Below the pieces are notes generated by a model, which searched no databases, was not told the origin of the DNA, and saw only the letters and a list, made by a program, of their open reading frames with translations. Positions 12,078-23,867 of a DNA stretch of 64,000 nt are shown here, one piece after another. A program made the translations under genes and the position numbers. The stretch lies in assembly GCA_001414485.1 (NCBI GenBank), contig LLEY01000026.1, positions 248,001-312,000 on the forward strand. Direction: 5' to 3'. Each line of letters starts with the position of its first letter. The first letter of the stretch is position 1. This stretch comes from Calycina herbarum. Taxonomy: Eukaryota > Ascomycota > Leotiomycetes > Helotiales > Pezizellaceae.

Positions 12078-13334
12078 ATGGGGAGAGGCGAAACAAATGC
12101 GAAGGTATACGGTCATTTCTAATGAACATTTGAGTTGTGCTAACTGGTCATTATAGAAGCGGAAACGCCAATCAGAAAAATTAGACGTCAAGCCAATTGC
12201 GACTGCGAAAATCCCAAATAATGTCCCAGCAACTCCTAGCCCCGCGGTAGTCGATACTTCGAAACCAACGGCCATATTTCAACCAGAAAAGGGAAGAGAT
12301 TGGACAGTGAGCGTGGCACTTCCTGGAAGCATAATTGCAAAGTAGGATTTCAATTGGGAAAACTATACGGGTTATGGCTAATTTACCAAAGTGCACAATC
12401 CCATGAGCTACGAACCTCCCTCGCAGGCCATGTCGCGCGAGCTCTCTCAGTCTTCTGTGTCGACGAAGTCATAGTCTTCTCAGATGGACACGGCCAATCG
12501 AATCCCGCAAAACGACACCATAACCGTACACATTCTCACGGCCACCAGGGCGACTCCTCTCAAGACGAATACACTGGCACATCAGATCCAAATCATTTCT
12601 TGATACACTTATTGAGCTACCTCGAAACCCCTCCACACTTACGAAAACTCCTATTTCCTCTACACCCAAATCTGCGAACAGCCGGTACATTATCAAGTTT
12701 GGATTTACCCCACCATCTAAAGCCAGACGAGTGGTGTCCATATAGAGAGGGAGTTGCTTTACCAGGCGCAGACGAGCATGGAACATTTGTTGAAGCGGGG
12801 TTGAGAATACCTGTTACGGTGAAGGAACAAATACCGGAAAATACGAGAGTAACCTTGAAGTTTGATCCGGGAGCAGAAGAAGCATCGAAAAATACAAAAA
12901 GCGAGGTCATAAATGCAGAACCAGTTGGTCCCGAGGAGCCCAGAGAAGAAAGCGGTTACTATTGGGGATATAGTGTCAGGAAAGCGGCATGTCTAAGTGA
13001 TGTATTCACGGAATGCACTTATGATGGTGGATATGATGTGACGATTGGGACTTCTGAGCGGGGTATTGATTCGCAGCAGCTTTATTCGGGAAGTGAAGAA
13101 GAAAAGGTGAATGGCTTCAAACATCTCCTGGTGGTCTTTGGTGGAGTTGCTGGTCTCGAGGTTGCAGTCAAAAATGATGCAGAATTCCAAAAGTTGGGAG
13201 TGGTAGAGGCAAAGGATGTATTTGACAGATGGGTCAACGTCTGTCCGGGACAAGGAAGCAGGACAATTAGAACCGAAGAGGCAATTTGGATTGGCCTAAT
13301 GGGATTGAGGAGGTTGGTAAATGAGAACAAATGA
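12078..13334 (+). CDS. SPOUT-fold RNA methyltransferase (SPOUT1/C9orf114 family)
   Basis: Exons 12078-12104, 12157-12341 and 12392-13334 (introns 52 and 50 nt, GCTAAC and GGCTAAT branch points) give 384 aa. The tiny first exon encodes nine residues before a basic KRKR segment. The second splice restores TVSVALPGSIIANAQSHELR, the conserved opening of this family, followed by AGHVARALSVFCVDEVIVF. Later family signatures include HPNLRTAGTL, LPHHLKPDEWCPYREGVAL and a C-terminal CPGQGSRTIRTEEA block, where trefoil-knot proteins bind S-adenosylmethionine. The long insert around residues 200-240 is charged. Family knowledge: these are nuclear or nucleolar SPOUT methyltransferases; the target RNA of fungal members is unclear to me. 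Confidence 0.88.
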
Positions 13335-14104
13335 GCTGATCCGAACGATTGTTTCCATACCTGGATCGCATGGCGAGTGGAGAAAAACCCCAAGCCTAGG
13401 GACATTATAAGTTTATGTTCACCCTAGGTCTCAAAACTAAACGGCAAATTATACAATGATGTATAATTTTCACAGAAAGGGGGGAATTACCCAAATGTAG
13501 ATACAAAAAATGTGTTTCATATCCCAATACTCGATTTTCTGGACGAAATTCCGCTGCGACGTTGACGTTGAGCAAATCCTCCCACAAATCAACACCGAAG
13601 TGAACACGTGGAATCTTATAGATGAACATGTGTAAGATTTTAGGTTTAAGCCCTAGGACAATTCCTAGTGGTTAATAATTAGATGTTATGAGTCTTGCTT
13701 TTAACCAACTAAACATTGGACCGGGCTCTGGAGGCTAATCGACCCCAAGTTGGAAAGCGAGGTAAGTATCCAAAAACTCCCGACAATCACTTGCCTGAAA
13801 ATTTCTAAAAATCTTATGTCATGTAAATACTTTCTATAGATTGCTTCATATTTTTAAATATTTTTATAACGTTGTTCAGCATCGTAACATAGCATTTCGT
13901 GGGTAGTCTTCGTGTTGAATGCGGATAGTTTATTGGTCAATTATTGAGCTCCACGTGACAGAGATAATGGCGCGACCTAGATCCTTGTCTAACGCGCTTT
14001 CCCCACTAACAGCTCCGATTGCAACACTTGAACGCGCTTTATTTCCATTGCGGAACTGGTTTTCTTTTCGTTGTACAAATTATTTCTCCACACTTCCCAT
14101 CACA
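13335..14104. other. Intergenic region
   Basis: Non-coding. Two upstream in-frame ATGs at 13919 and 13967 could extend the next gene by up to 62 residues, but the context of the ATG at 14105 is better. No repeat or RNA gene seen. Confidence 0.5.
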
Positions 14105-15684
14105 ATGGAAGAAGACGAATTACCTCTCCCCAAGCTGGCCTGGGATCCTGCGACCAATTCCTTCACGAACCATCGATCGCGCAAACGCAGCCGAAGTACT
14201 CCACCCCCAGTCTCCAGCGACCCAGCTCTCTTTTCCAGTGACGATGATCCTTCTGCCGATAATTACACACAAGAAAGAAGGAAACGAAAGTTCCGCGGGC
14301 CATGGTATCAACAGGTTCCGGCAGATGGAGAGTATGGGCGAGAAGCAGACCAGAGAAAGGCAAAGCGGACATTTCAAAGACAACATGATAGTGGAGTGTT
14401 CATGGGCAGCGATGGTACGGATTTAGATGAGCCTGTGGAAAATACCCAATTCAAACTTCCACTGTTTCCATTGAGGCGTTCCCGATTGCAGGCCCAGCTT
14501 CAGAGTTCACAACCTTCGGCGGAAGACGCGGCGCGTGAGGAAATAGAAAGATGTTTGGAAAGCGGGGACGAGACCATTGAGTTATCGTATGTCTTCTGTA
14601 TCTTCTTTATTTCTCCATCTAATCAAAATATAGATCTCGGGGCTTAACGACCTTATCCAATGCCACAATTCGACCTCTTGCAACCTTCACTCGCGTCTCG
14701 GAACACGGTTTCTCTCAATTGAAACCTAGTCTGAAGGTGTTCCTTGCCTCCAATTATTTGACGAATTTACCAGAAGAACTTTGCAAGCTCGATTATTTAA
14801 GTTTCTTGAGTTTGAGGAACAATTCTTTTCGAGAGCTTCCCCCAGCCATTGGGCATCTTCACAATTTGAAAGAGTTGAATATCGCAAACAACCGGCTTCG
14901 GTACCTACCCTTTGAGATACTGGAACTTTTCTCAACCACCAGCCGCCTGGAGGATTTACGACTACATCCGAACCCGTTTTTTGAGCTCCCACACACTCAT
15001 TCTGATGAAAGTCCCGAGTCCGAACCCGACGAAACTCGAACACCTTCGCGTTCTCAGCGCAGTGCGATACCTCTACCAGCGACTATTCCAGCCGTGGATC
15101 TGCATGATTGGAACCCTGGATGGACGGTCACATATAAAGCTCGAACGGAAGTCAGGTATTTGGAATCAAACGGCAAATTCCTCAAAGGTCCCAACTTTTC
15201 TGGAAGTGACGATTTGGATCCCGAATCAGGCTCTAGCGCGTTGTTAGAAGCTGTCAGTGATACACCTACTCCGCCAGAACCTCGCGGAAACTTCAACTCG
15301 AGGGCGCCATCACTACTGGAAGTCGCCTTGAAGGCATGTTCTCAATCACCACAGCTTCCAAATTTAGCATCCTTGTTACATGAGGAATGTCCCGAGTATT
15401 TGTTTGGCCTTATGGCTGACCTGGAAGCAAAGAAAGAATCTGGCGGAAGCAAATGCACAATATGTCGCAGAAATTTCTTCATGCCGAGGACTGAGTGGAT
15501 AGAATGGTGGGATATTACAAAGATTTTGGATGACAGAGCTATGGCGGCCATGGCGGCTGCTAGTCCTTTGAACAAGAGAGATATCGTGGAAAGGGTAATT
15601 CCATTGATGAGAAGGGGCTGTAGTTGGCTATGCGTACCAAAATCCGGGGATGCAGAACGGTCCGATGTGATGGAGCTGGATTGA
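14105..15684 (+). CDS. Leucine-rich repeat protein with Cys motif at C-terminus
   Basis: Exons 14105-14586 and 14634-15684 (47-nt intron, phase 2) encode 510 aa from the ATG in CACAATGGAA. Residues 1-160 are acidic and basic low-complexity sequence with an RKRSRS basic patch, possibly a nuclear signal. From about 165 the spliced frame reads SSRGLTTLSNATIRPL and then at least four leucine-rich repeats (LKVFLASNYLTNLPEEL, LSFLSLRNNSFRELPPAIG, LKELNIANNRLRYLPFEIL, LEDLRLHPNPF). The C-terminal third carries CTICRRNFFMP followed by WIEWW, and later RRGCSWLCVP, which may bind metal. LRRs serve as protein-binding scaffolds; the partner is unknown. A longer start at 13967 or 13919 is possible. Confidence 0.8.
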
Positions 15685-16227
15685 GATGTTGGGAATCTCA
15701 GTCATAAATACCCAAGATCTGATTGGTAAATATGGGAGTATCATTGATTTTAAAGCGTGGAGTTTGGAGTGTTCATTTGAAATGAGGGGGTACAATGTTG
15801 GGATTAAAAGATGTCCGAGATGTTCTTTGGGTTTAGTTGGTTTCGTTATCAGGCGACCTCTTGTATGCGGGAGAGTTGCGCGCTTTGCAGATCGTCAGCC
15901 GGCCTAGAGACCTAGGAATTGCCGAATGTTATCTGGATCCAAAGGAACGCCCCCAGAGTCTCCATGTTATACAACAAATCATAAGGGCTAGCGGGGTGCA
16001 GATGGTGGGTCTTTAGTGGTACGACCGGCACTGTTCCCCCTGGAGGATCACCTCAAGAGTGGGTTTAAATCCGCCTCCCCTATCTCTCGCCTCGCGTTTC
16101 TCCGCGATACTAGATAAGTACCTTGGTTTTATTGAATTTAAAAGGCCTGGATTGTTCCTTTTATTTAAGTCTCCTTTGCATCTTTTGTTTGGTTGTGATT
16201 TCTTGTTGCCTTATACATTTCTACATC
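15685..16227. other. Intergenic between LRR and MFS genes
   Basis: Contains the 3' region of the LRR gene and the T-rich leader of the transporter gene. The short frames here (15686-15907, 16059-16241) have no family resemblance. Confidence 0.6.
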
Positions 16228-18045
16228 ATGGTTGCGATTGAAGATCAATCGGCACCGGGAACGTTTCAACTTATTGATGCTGATGGTCATCTTCACGTTA
16301 AACATTCAGCGGATGCACATGATATTGTTCTTGTGCCTAGACCTTCTGGTAACCTTTTCCCGTTTCTTTCCATAGATAAATCATCACGATTCTAACATCG
16401 CTCCCTCAAGATGACCCAGAAGATCCTCTCAACTGGACCAAGAAAAGAAAATTACTCCAGACATCATGTATCGTCATGTATACAGTCATGATGGTGTTCC
16501 CTTCTGCGGCTGTCTACTCTGTCACCACCCCCATTTCTAAAGCCACGCATTTGAAGGTTAGTGATTTGGTTAGTGGGACTGGGGCGATGTTTCTGTTCTA
16601 CGGGTGGGGGTGTATTGTGTGGCAGGCTTTGGCTTTGCAGTATGGAAAGAGACCGGCTTATTTGGTTAGTATGGCTGGAAGTGTGATTATTATGGCTTGT
16701 GCGCCGTTGTGCACGACGAATGGACCGTATTTGGCGAATAAGATTCTGCAGGTAAGTTGATTCCCGGGGATAATATGGATGGGAGGCGAACTAATTGATT
16801 TTGTAGGGATTCTTTGGGGCGCCGGTGGAGAGTTTGTGTGAGATTAGTATGACGGATATTGTAAGTTTGAATTGTGGTTCGTATTTCTTTGTAACTTTGT
16901 GCTAATTTATTTAGTGGTTTGCACACGAGAGACCTCTTTATCTTGCAGTGTACGGTTTGAGCCTCGCATTTTCTGGCAAATTTGCTCCAGTTTTTGCTGC
17001 ATTTATCAATACTGGCCAAGGATGGCAGTGGACATTGTGGTGGTGTGCGATCGGAATGGGAGTTTCTTTCCTCTACTGTTTCTTCTTGATGGAGGAAACG
17101 AACTATGATCGCCATTTTCCTCAGAATATGGGTAGCGAGGGATCCAGCGCGGAAGTTGTCAGTGAGCCTGTCCTTTCCGCCACAGGGAAGTCATCGGGGG
17201 AGAAGAGTCCTGATGAAGGAGCGCATGGAGCTGGCGGCCCTGAAAATCTAGAAACTGGCCAAATCGTATATCCTCGGAAGACATATCTACAAAAGCTTAG
17301 TGTTATCGACAAGAAGCGACCAAACCGAGTATGGGATATTATGTTGGCACCTTTCAAATTCTTCAAGTTCCCAGTGGTGGTATGGGCTGGATTCATGTAT
17401 GGCACGAATGGACTGGTGTGGCCTGGTATTTTGAACGCTACTGCCTCTCCGCTTTATACTGGCACGTATCATTTCAACAGCAACGACGTTGGCTACGCCT
17501 ACTTTGGAGCTGTTGTGGGAATGGTTCTAGGTTCTCTCTGGATCTCCTACGCTGGTCCACTTCTCGTCATCAAGCTAGCTCGCCGCAACAAGGGAATCGC
17601 AGAACCAGAACACATCATCTGGCTCTTCCTCGCTTCACTCATCTGCGTCCCGTTCGCTATGCTCCTCTGGGGTCTCGGAAGCGCAAACCACATCCACTGG
17701 TTTGGTCTTGTTTTCGCGCAGTGTATCCTCGCCATTTCATCGACACTTTGTCTTTCCACCGCTATCCAATACGCTACCTCTTCTTACCGGGATTTATCTG
17801 GAGAACATATCACCACTATTATTTTGATTCGGAATACACTTAGTTTTGCGATCAATTACGGAATTACGCCTTGGATTAATGCTCAGGGAAGGAGGGACAC
17901 TTTTATTACTGTTGCTGCCATCAGCGTGGTTTGTAATGGAAGTATGTTCTTGATGTTGTGGTGGGGAAAGAGGTTGAGGGAACTGAGCGCTCCTACGTAT
18001 TGGAAATGGGTTGCTGAAGCGAGAGCAAAGGGGTTGAGTCACTGA
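16228..18045 (+). CDS. MFS transporter
   Basis: Four exons: 16228-16348, 16411-16751, 16807-16860 and 16915-18045, with introns of 62, 55 and 54 nt, encode 548 aa. The first splice yields the DDPEDPLNW motif that precedes the first membrane helix in many fungal major facilitator proteins. About twelve hydrophobic helices follow in two blocks. They are separated by a charged central loop (about 225-295) containing the long hydrophilic segment before the YPRKTYLQKL sequence. The tail ends KWVAEARAKGLSH, also common in this fungal group. Family knowledge: these proton-coupled transporters move small molecules or drugs across the plasma membrane. The substrate cannot be read from sequence. The very short third exon (54 nt, GFFGAPVES...) is supported by its flanking splice signals and by frame. 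Confidence 0.88.
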
Positions 18046-18379
18046 AGGAGGAAGTTACAGGAAATTAGGGGGTGTATTTGTTTCTCGAGCACGCCTACCA
18101 AGTTCAAAAAGAAGCCACAAAGAGAAAAAACGATATCCGCGCAAGTTTCATAATTCGTCAACTCATTCCATGCCGCCTCTTGTCTATTGCGAGCCAGTTC
18201 ATCTCATCCGTAAGACAAAAATGCACAAATAAGCCAACTCAAGATCTCAAAAGAGACTGTAAAGGCTCAATAACCCCGATACGGAAGCATTGTTGGAAGT
18301 CCTCGCTCTCAAGGCTCGTCGATATTGAATTAAAATGGCAGCATACGCACCTTATTGTGGCATCTAAGAACATATCAAC

Positions 18380-19960
18380 ACGTTGTTTTCTATAACAAGA
18401 GAAGAGAAAAGTCGAAGCTCGCGGTGCTGTATCTCATTCACAAGTCTATTCGCGACCAGGTATCGGGTCTATATTGTCTGGTTCCCGCAGGCATCGAGTT
18501 CGTCAGCGGTAATAAAAGAATCAACTGGTTTCCCAAAGTGAAGTTCAAGTAACATCACACCAAGGGCAAAGACAATAGGATTGTGATTTGGTACGGGTTC
18601 ATTGTTTGAATGGGGCACTTGAGATATCGGGCCTGACTTGGAAGCAAATAGAGTTGAAACGTAGGGATGCGTCGCTTGGCTTTGATCACCTCTATTTCCG
18701 ATCAAGTAAATTTCGTCCATGGACCACGAGTCCGGAATCCAAGGTGTTGTATGAAGTTGAAGAACTGCTGCGGCGAGTATCGATGCGACTTCATATCTAT
18801 TGCTTATTAGTATGCCAAGGATGGGTGGTGGATAGGTGTACGGACTTTGCTCTGGGAGACAGCTTCTGACCCCTTATTATGCTTTTCCTGAGACTCGCAA
18901 AATCCATTTGATCTGGAGAGACATAATCCACATACAAGTTCTTTCTTCAGGAGAAGAGAGCTCAGTACACAGACACAGGATGTCATGATCTGCTAATTTC
19001 TGGCTCTCTTTGGTCTGTGATGCTTTCCGGTGCAAATGATACCATCTTGCGTGTAACTCGCCTGGCTTCGTTGGTTGGGGTTGCTGACCTGAGAACATCG
19101 TTAGCGCTACCAAAATCAGCAAAATTGATTCCTAGGAGTGAGTGCTCACCTAGGTGGAAAGGGATTCATGGGCTCGACAATGACATTTCGCCAATTCCAT
19201 AGAATTTATTCACTTGCATCAAAGGAAAAGAACAATTCGAACTTGGACCCGCATTCGGTTCCCCAGTAAGCTGCAAACTCGCTCTGTGAGGAGTTTTACA
19301 GTCATCTACTTTTCAAAATTTCGAAAAGTTTTCGGGACCGAACTCGAGCTTCTTCCCAGTACTTCTTTGATGTGGAAGTAGGTGTTAATTCCTGGAGTGG
19401 AATCTAATACGAACATTCTATCACTTCGTTGATACGCTTGACCTGCTTTTCATTACAATATAGAAGCTTTTCTTACTTGTCCTTTTTTCTCCCACCACGT
19501 ATCTTTTTCTAATGCTTTCGCAGTGTTTTCATCCTAGCTTTGGTTTTCTCTTTAGGACCCTGTCAAGTATTAGCGAATGTAAGGGAACAACAGGAGTTGA
19601 AACCGACCTTCACTTCTTCTTCCAGAAGTACATTACTTCTAACGATATTCAGTCTTCTTTCCAGAGACTTTATCTCTGCTATATATGGACCATATAGATC
19701 GCGAAGCTGTACTTGGAGTTTCTCGGCCAATTCAGTGTTTTCCCATGCCACCTTCCGAGTCTCTGGGTTTTCATCTGACAAATCAATCAAACCCGCTCTT
19801 CAGGTTGTCGTGGATCTCTTCGTATTCATATATATCGTTTAGTGTATCAAGACCTTTGGAATAATGCTCAAGGCCCGATATCAGCAGAGGAAAAGAGCCA
19901 AGTACGACTCCAACTACCTTTGTGACATTTGTTGAGACTGAGGCAGAAGCGTTCGGCGCA
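18380..19960 (-). pseudogene. Decayed DUF7580 protein gene (HeLo/kinase-like type)
   Basis: Read on the minus strand, pieces of one protein appear in order but not in one frame. At about 19915-19800 there is KVVGVVLGSFPLLISGLEHY. At 19790-19563 come an acidic WENTELAEKL/LYGPYIAEIK segment and a coiled coil. At about 18850-18470 there is ASILAAAVLQLHTTPWIPDS, then HPYVSTLF, then NPIVFALGVMLLELHFGKP. A short tail follows near 18410 (LVANRLVNEIQ). This order matches the DUF7580 family common in Pezizomycotina, whose C-terminal part resembles a protein-kinase tail (FALGVMLLELHFG). Stops follow the first block (near 19785), the section 18870-19560 has no recognisable family blocks, and no ATG precedes the N-terminal block, so the gene looks broken. 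Related proteins are linked to STAND/prion-type signalling; that link is an inference. Confidence 0.6.
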
Positions 19961-20420
19961 GATGATCTGCACTGCGGCGGGGAACTGCACGTCTGTTGGA
20001 AAAAACCTTGTCTTGTCTCGCGATGTACATTAAAAGCGGCATTAAATAGCCCGCTGTCCCAAACGTTCTAGCACAATTTACTATTAACCCAATGCTTTAG
20101 AACAATTGAATTTGATTGTTGTCGAACGCCTGGGTTAATCTTGTCAATTATCCCAAGTTTCTAGGATATTTACTTGAAGTGCCCTAGAGAGTTGGAACAA
20201 CGAGAACTAGGTAGGCAGGTACGTATTTACTGCCACTTTTAAGGTCCATCGCAAGCTTGTGTCACAATGCCATTTAGCCTAAACGTATTCCATAGATTGA
20301 AAATCAACCCACCAAGCCTTAGCATCATTTCTCAACAATGAACGGTTTTAGCAGCACCAGGAAATTATGGCTTCGGAGGAACAATCCATGTTGCATGCTC
20401 ACTAGTATTCGAAGAATTAA
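19961..20420. other. Intergenic between two decayed genes
   Basis: Head-to-head gap between the minus-strand DUF7580 remnant and the plus-strand STAND/ankyrin remnant. A local palindromic stretch (TTAGAACAATTGAATTTGATTGTT) spans about 20097-20120. No gene seen. Confidence 0.5.
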
Positions 20421-22837
20421 TTGTCAGTACCCAGAAACCTTCAGAGGGCACGCCAATTCAAATCACCTTGCAAGAAGTTCAGGCATGAACTTGAGAAATA
20501 TGCGCAATGGGCGAAAAGTTTTGGCGCCTCCCAGAAGACATACACAAAGTCGCTCGATTATCGTTTGCGGGACAGCTCATTCTATAGAACAAAAGTAAGT
20601 GATACGATCTATGAACATTTTACTAGAGCAGCGCCAGTGGAATTCTAAAAGTTCGGCTAACACATGTTATAGATAACAAGCTTACTTCTTACCCTTTATC
20701 GAATAGTATGTTGTTCCGAAGCTTCTGGCATTGACGTGTGTGTTAATTCTGCTTTCTTCAGATCAAAAAAGGTTAGCTCTTTAAATAAGGATTCATAGAA
20801 CCGCTCAAATGTACGAACTAATTTACCCATATTGTAGTCCTGTCACTTCTTCGTGGGGAAAGACTACCTTTTGAAGAACTCCGGAAACGAAGTATCCAAC
20901 CCGGAGGATATGTCTCATCATCCAGCGAAACCGAGTCTTCTTCCGAATCCGACTGGGGTTTAACAAACTCAGAAGATGAGGACAATCACTCAAAGAACGA
21001 TGAATTTCAAACGACAGGCGCATTTCTGCTTCGAAAGTAACCACCGGAACTGCCTTATCTGTTTCAGTCTATACAGCATACCTCCACTTGCCTTTACAGA
21101 ATTCCGATCCGCAACCCAGCGCCCTCGATCACATCCGCCACGATGAACCCGATGATCACAGCCAGCATTTTGACAAACTCCACGTGATTGACAAGCCCAT
21201 TGTATTCAAAAGATCCCTATTCTGGGGGGGAAAATGGCTTGGGATGATGCGAGTACATATAAAGGAGATTCTAGTTGGGCTTACTATTCCAGAGAGTACT
21301 CAAGCTTTGTGTTGTTTTCGATGGCTGTCCTATTCTCAAAAGGCCCTGAGTGTTCAACAACTTCAGGAGTTAACCGCCATTAGGCACGCGCCACCATGGG
21401 GAATTGACATGGACGCTAGGTTTATAGAGCCACATACAATTAGGGGAATTGGCCCACCATTTATTGCTGTTTCCAAAGATGTCCCAGAGAGGGCTGAATA
21501 CGCTGAGACACCATTTGAAAAATATCTACCATCCGAACAGATCCTTGATGGCCCAGCGGAAGGTTTTTGGACCTATGATTCGTCTTCTCACAAAACAATT
21601 GTCCAAACATGCATCTCATACCTCCTACACTTCAAGGAGTTCCCGATATCGAAGGAAGAAGAAAAATGCCCCAATACCCCTTGCTCGAATATTCAGCAAA
21701 GTATTGGGGACTACAAACAGGACTACTTAACCGTTATCCGAACCATCTAAAGCCCATCAATGTACTTATCATGGAACTATTCAAGCATCCGAATTCGATG
21801 CTTACCTGGGTTCGGGTGTTTGTTACGGATTACCGAGCTAGGTAAGTCAACTACTTTGTCTTTCCTTATTATTATTTTTCTAGATGAATGTCAGGCTACT
21901 TCATCCTTCCAAAACTTTGATACAAAGTTCACGATTGCTTCAAGGAGGTTGAGAAATTCCCATCTAGTTGCCAGCAATTTTAAAATGAGGTCCAAAGATG
22001 TAGTATTTTTTTTGGAAGGCATGCTAATGATTTCTTTCATAAACCTTGTTGATTGCAGCTCTCCTCTTCACTTGTAATATTTTGTGATTGTAGTAGTAGA
22101 ATACATGCTAATATATGATACTTAGACAACTTGGGTCTTCTATGAGTGATATGACCGAACCTGTTCTATGCGGCTTTTGAAGATCTCGTAGGACCTCTAA
22201 CTATGCTTATGGCTTCTGGAGGGGACCCAAATTGTCAGGGTGGTATGTACGGAAATCCACTGCAAGGAGCAGCAATTCGAGGCAACCCCGAGTGTTTAAA
22301 AGTAAGACTTACTTCTGGAGCGTTGAGCCGACGTCAATGCAATTTGTGGCTTACTTGGTTCTGCACTTGTAGCAGCCGCTGTTCATGGCAGATTGGAAAT
22401 TATCGAGATATTGCTGCAATACGGCGTAGATATCAATATTCACAACAATACCAAACTGGACTGTCCCATAGTACGAGCGGCCATTCAAAGAGATATGAAC
22501 ACCATGGTATTTTTGTTTGAAAATGGTGCAGATATTAATGCCAAAGGGAAAGGCGGAAAAACAAGTCTTCGTTATGCTGCGCATGAAGGACATGATGAGG
22601 TGGTCGAGAAATTATTGAGGTGGGGAGCCGACCCAGATTTGGTAGATGTTAGTGGAAAGAGCTCTCCTCCATCATGCTTGCACACCTGGGCCCATGATTC
22701 CAATCTGGCGCGTAAATACGGTGCGTAACCTACTTTATGCGGGCTCTGACCCAGACATTGTCAACGGATTGGGTCAGGCAGCCCTTCAGCTTGCTACGGA
22801 TGAGGGGTTCGAAAGGGTTATGGAGCTGCTACAATAG
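20421..22837 (+). pseudogene. Decayed STAND/NACHT-tail and ankyrin-repeat gene
   Basis: Successive plus-strand fragments in shifting frames read as one protein. 20480-20592 encodes a helical block with YAQWAKSFGA and KSLDYRLRDSSF, the N-terminal module seen in many fungal ankyrin or kinase-type proteins, ending at a GTAAGT donor. About 20862-21040 encodes LPFEELRKRS and an acidic Ser-rich linker. 21088-21750 encodes a HFDKLHVIDK segment, then TQALCCFRWLSYSQKALSVQQLQELTAI, the winged-helix region that follows NACHT domains. 22203-22837 holds about four ankyrin repeats (for example GKTSLRYAAHEGHDEVVEKLL). No P-loop or Walker B block is visible where NACHT should be, and several stops and shifts occur. 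Family knowledge: such proteins act in nonself recognition and cell death in fungi. This copy is judged inactive. Confidence 0.7.
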
Positions 22838-23867
22838 TGTAGTAGTAAGAAGAGCTGGCGTAAATAAGGGTTCTGTGTGATTTATAAGTCTTCAGACTTC
22901 AATAAAATCTTACATAGTCAATTCGTTTACAAAAGAGAAATTGAGAAAACTACTAAAGTGGATCTGTAACGAACCAATTGTCGAAAGTTGGCGAGTAAGC
23001 TGGCAAGTGTTGGATAAGCGAGCGAGTATGCCCGTAAGTCAGTAAATACACCAGTAACCCAAAAAATCTCATGAATCCAGAAAGAAGTTACAGTAGCAAA
23101 GAAACCGAAAAAACGTTTGGCGACAAGTACTTTTTTCTGGAACCCCTGGCGTCAAGCGAATTTGCCACCCCTCGCGATGAACAATAGAAGCGGCAGTAAA
23201 TACCTCGGATTTTGTTCCCTCGAAAAATGGTCATGGATTTATAATAAAACTACAACGCCATAGTTAAAATAGATGCAACTTTATTCTATCATTAATTAGT
23301 TATTAGAAATCGGTTCTAGGTTTTTTTTGGCATTTTCTAAGCTCCTGGTGATAGATAGTAGGGGTCTGCGCAGGAGGAAATTCCGACGTATTTTCCCCTC
23401 CCCGTAGAGCATTAGCTCGTACGTGCTTTGCTCTCGTTATTCCAGCTTTTTAGGGTAATTCAAAGTAAATGTCCTAAGAATATTACCCAGGGGTTTTAGA
23501 ACAATCAAATTCGGTATTTGGAGTAAGAGCAACGTCATGTCTACCGCGAGCCCGTCCAGTCGCTAGGAGAAAACTCGGGAACTAACACCGAACCAACAAT
23601 TGAATTCATTGTGGACCAATCTATTACAAAGAATACATTCAGCTATCCAAAGTAGAAATTGATTGGCCCATGCAAAGGGATGTATGATGTATTGCCATCT
23701 ACTAATTCCCCATGACGTATTCTGATCCCCGTACATTTCCATGCGGGTTTACTAACTTCTTAGTACAAAATAACTGAACATAACATTAATCTCTCAAAGC
23801 AATAAAACATTATTCTGATACTTAAATTTTCTCAATTTTGTAACCAGAAAACTCTAAATCAGTCACA
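22838..23867. other. Intergenic region
   Basis: No gene. Contains a degenerate direct-repeat tract around 22990-23060 (variants of GAGTAAGC/CAGTAAA) resembling one at about 50250-50310. The AT-rich stretch before 23867 is the likely promoter of the alcohol dehydrogenase gene. Confidence 0.5.

Noticed and set aside
13919..14104. Longer N-terminus for the LRR protein
   Set aside because: Two upstream in-frame ATGs exist, but the added sequence has no conserved look and the ATG at 14105 has a better context.
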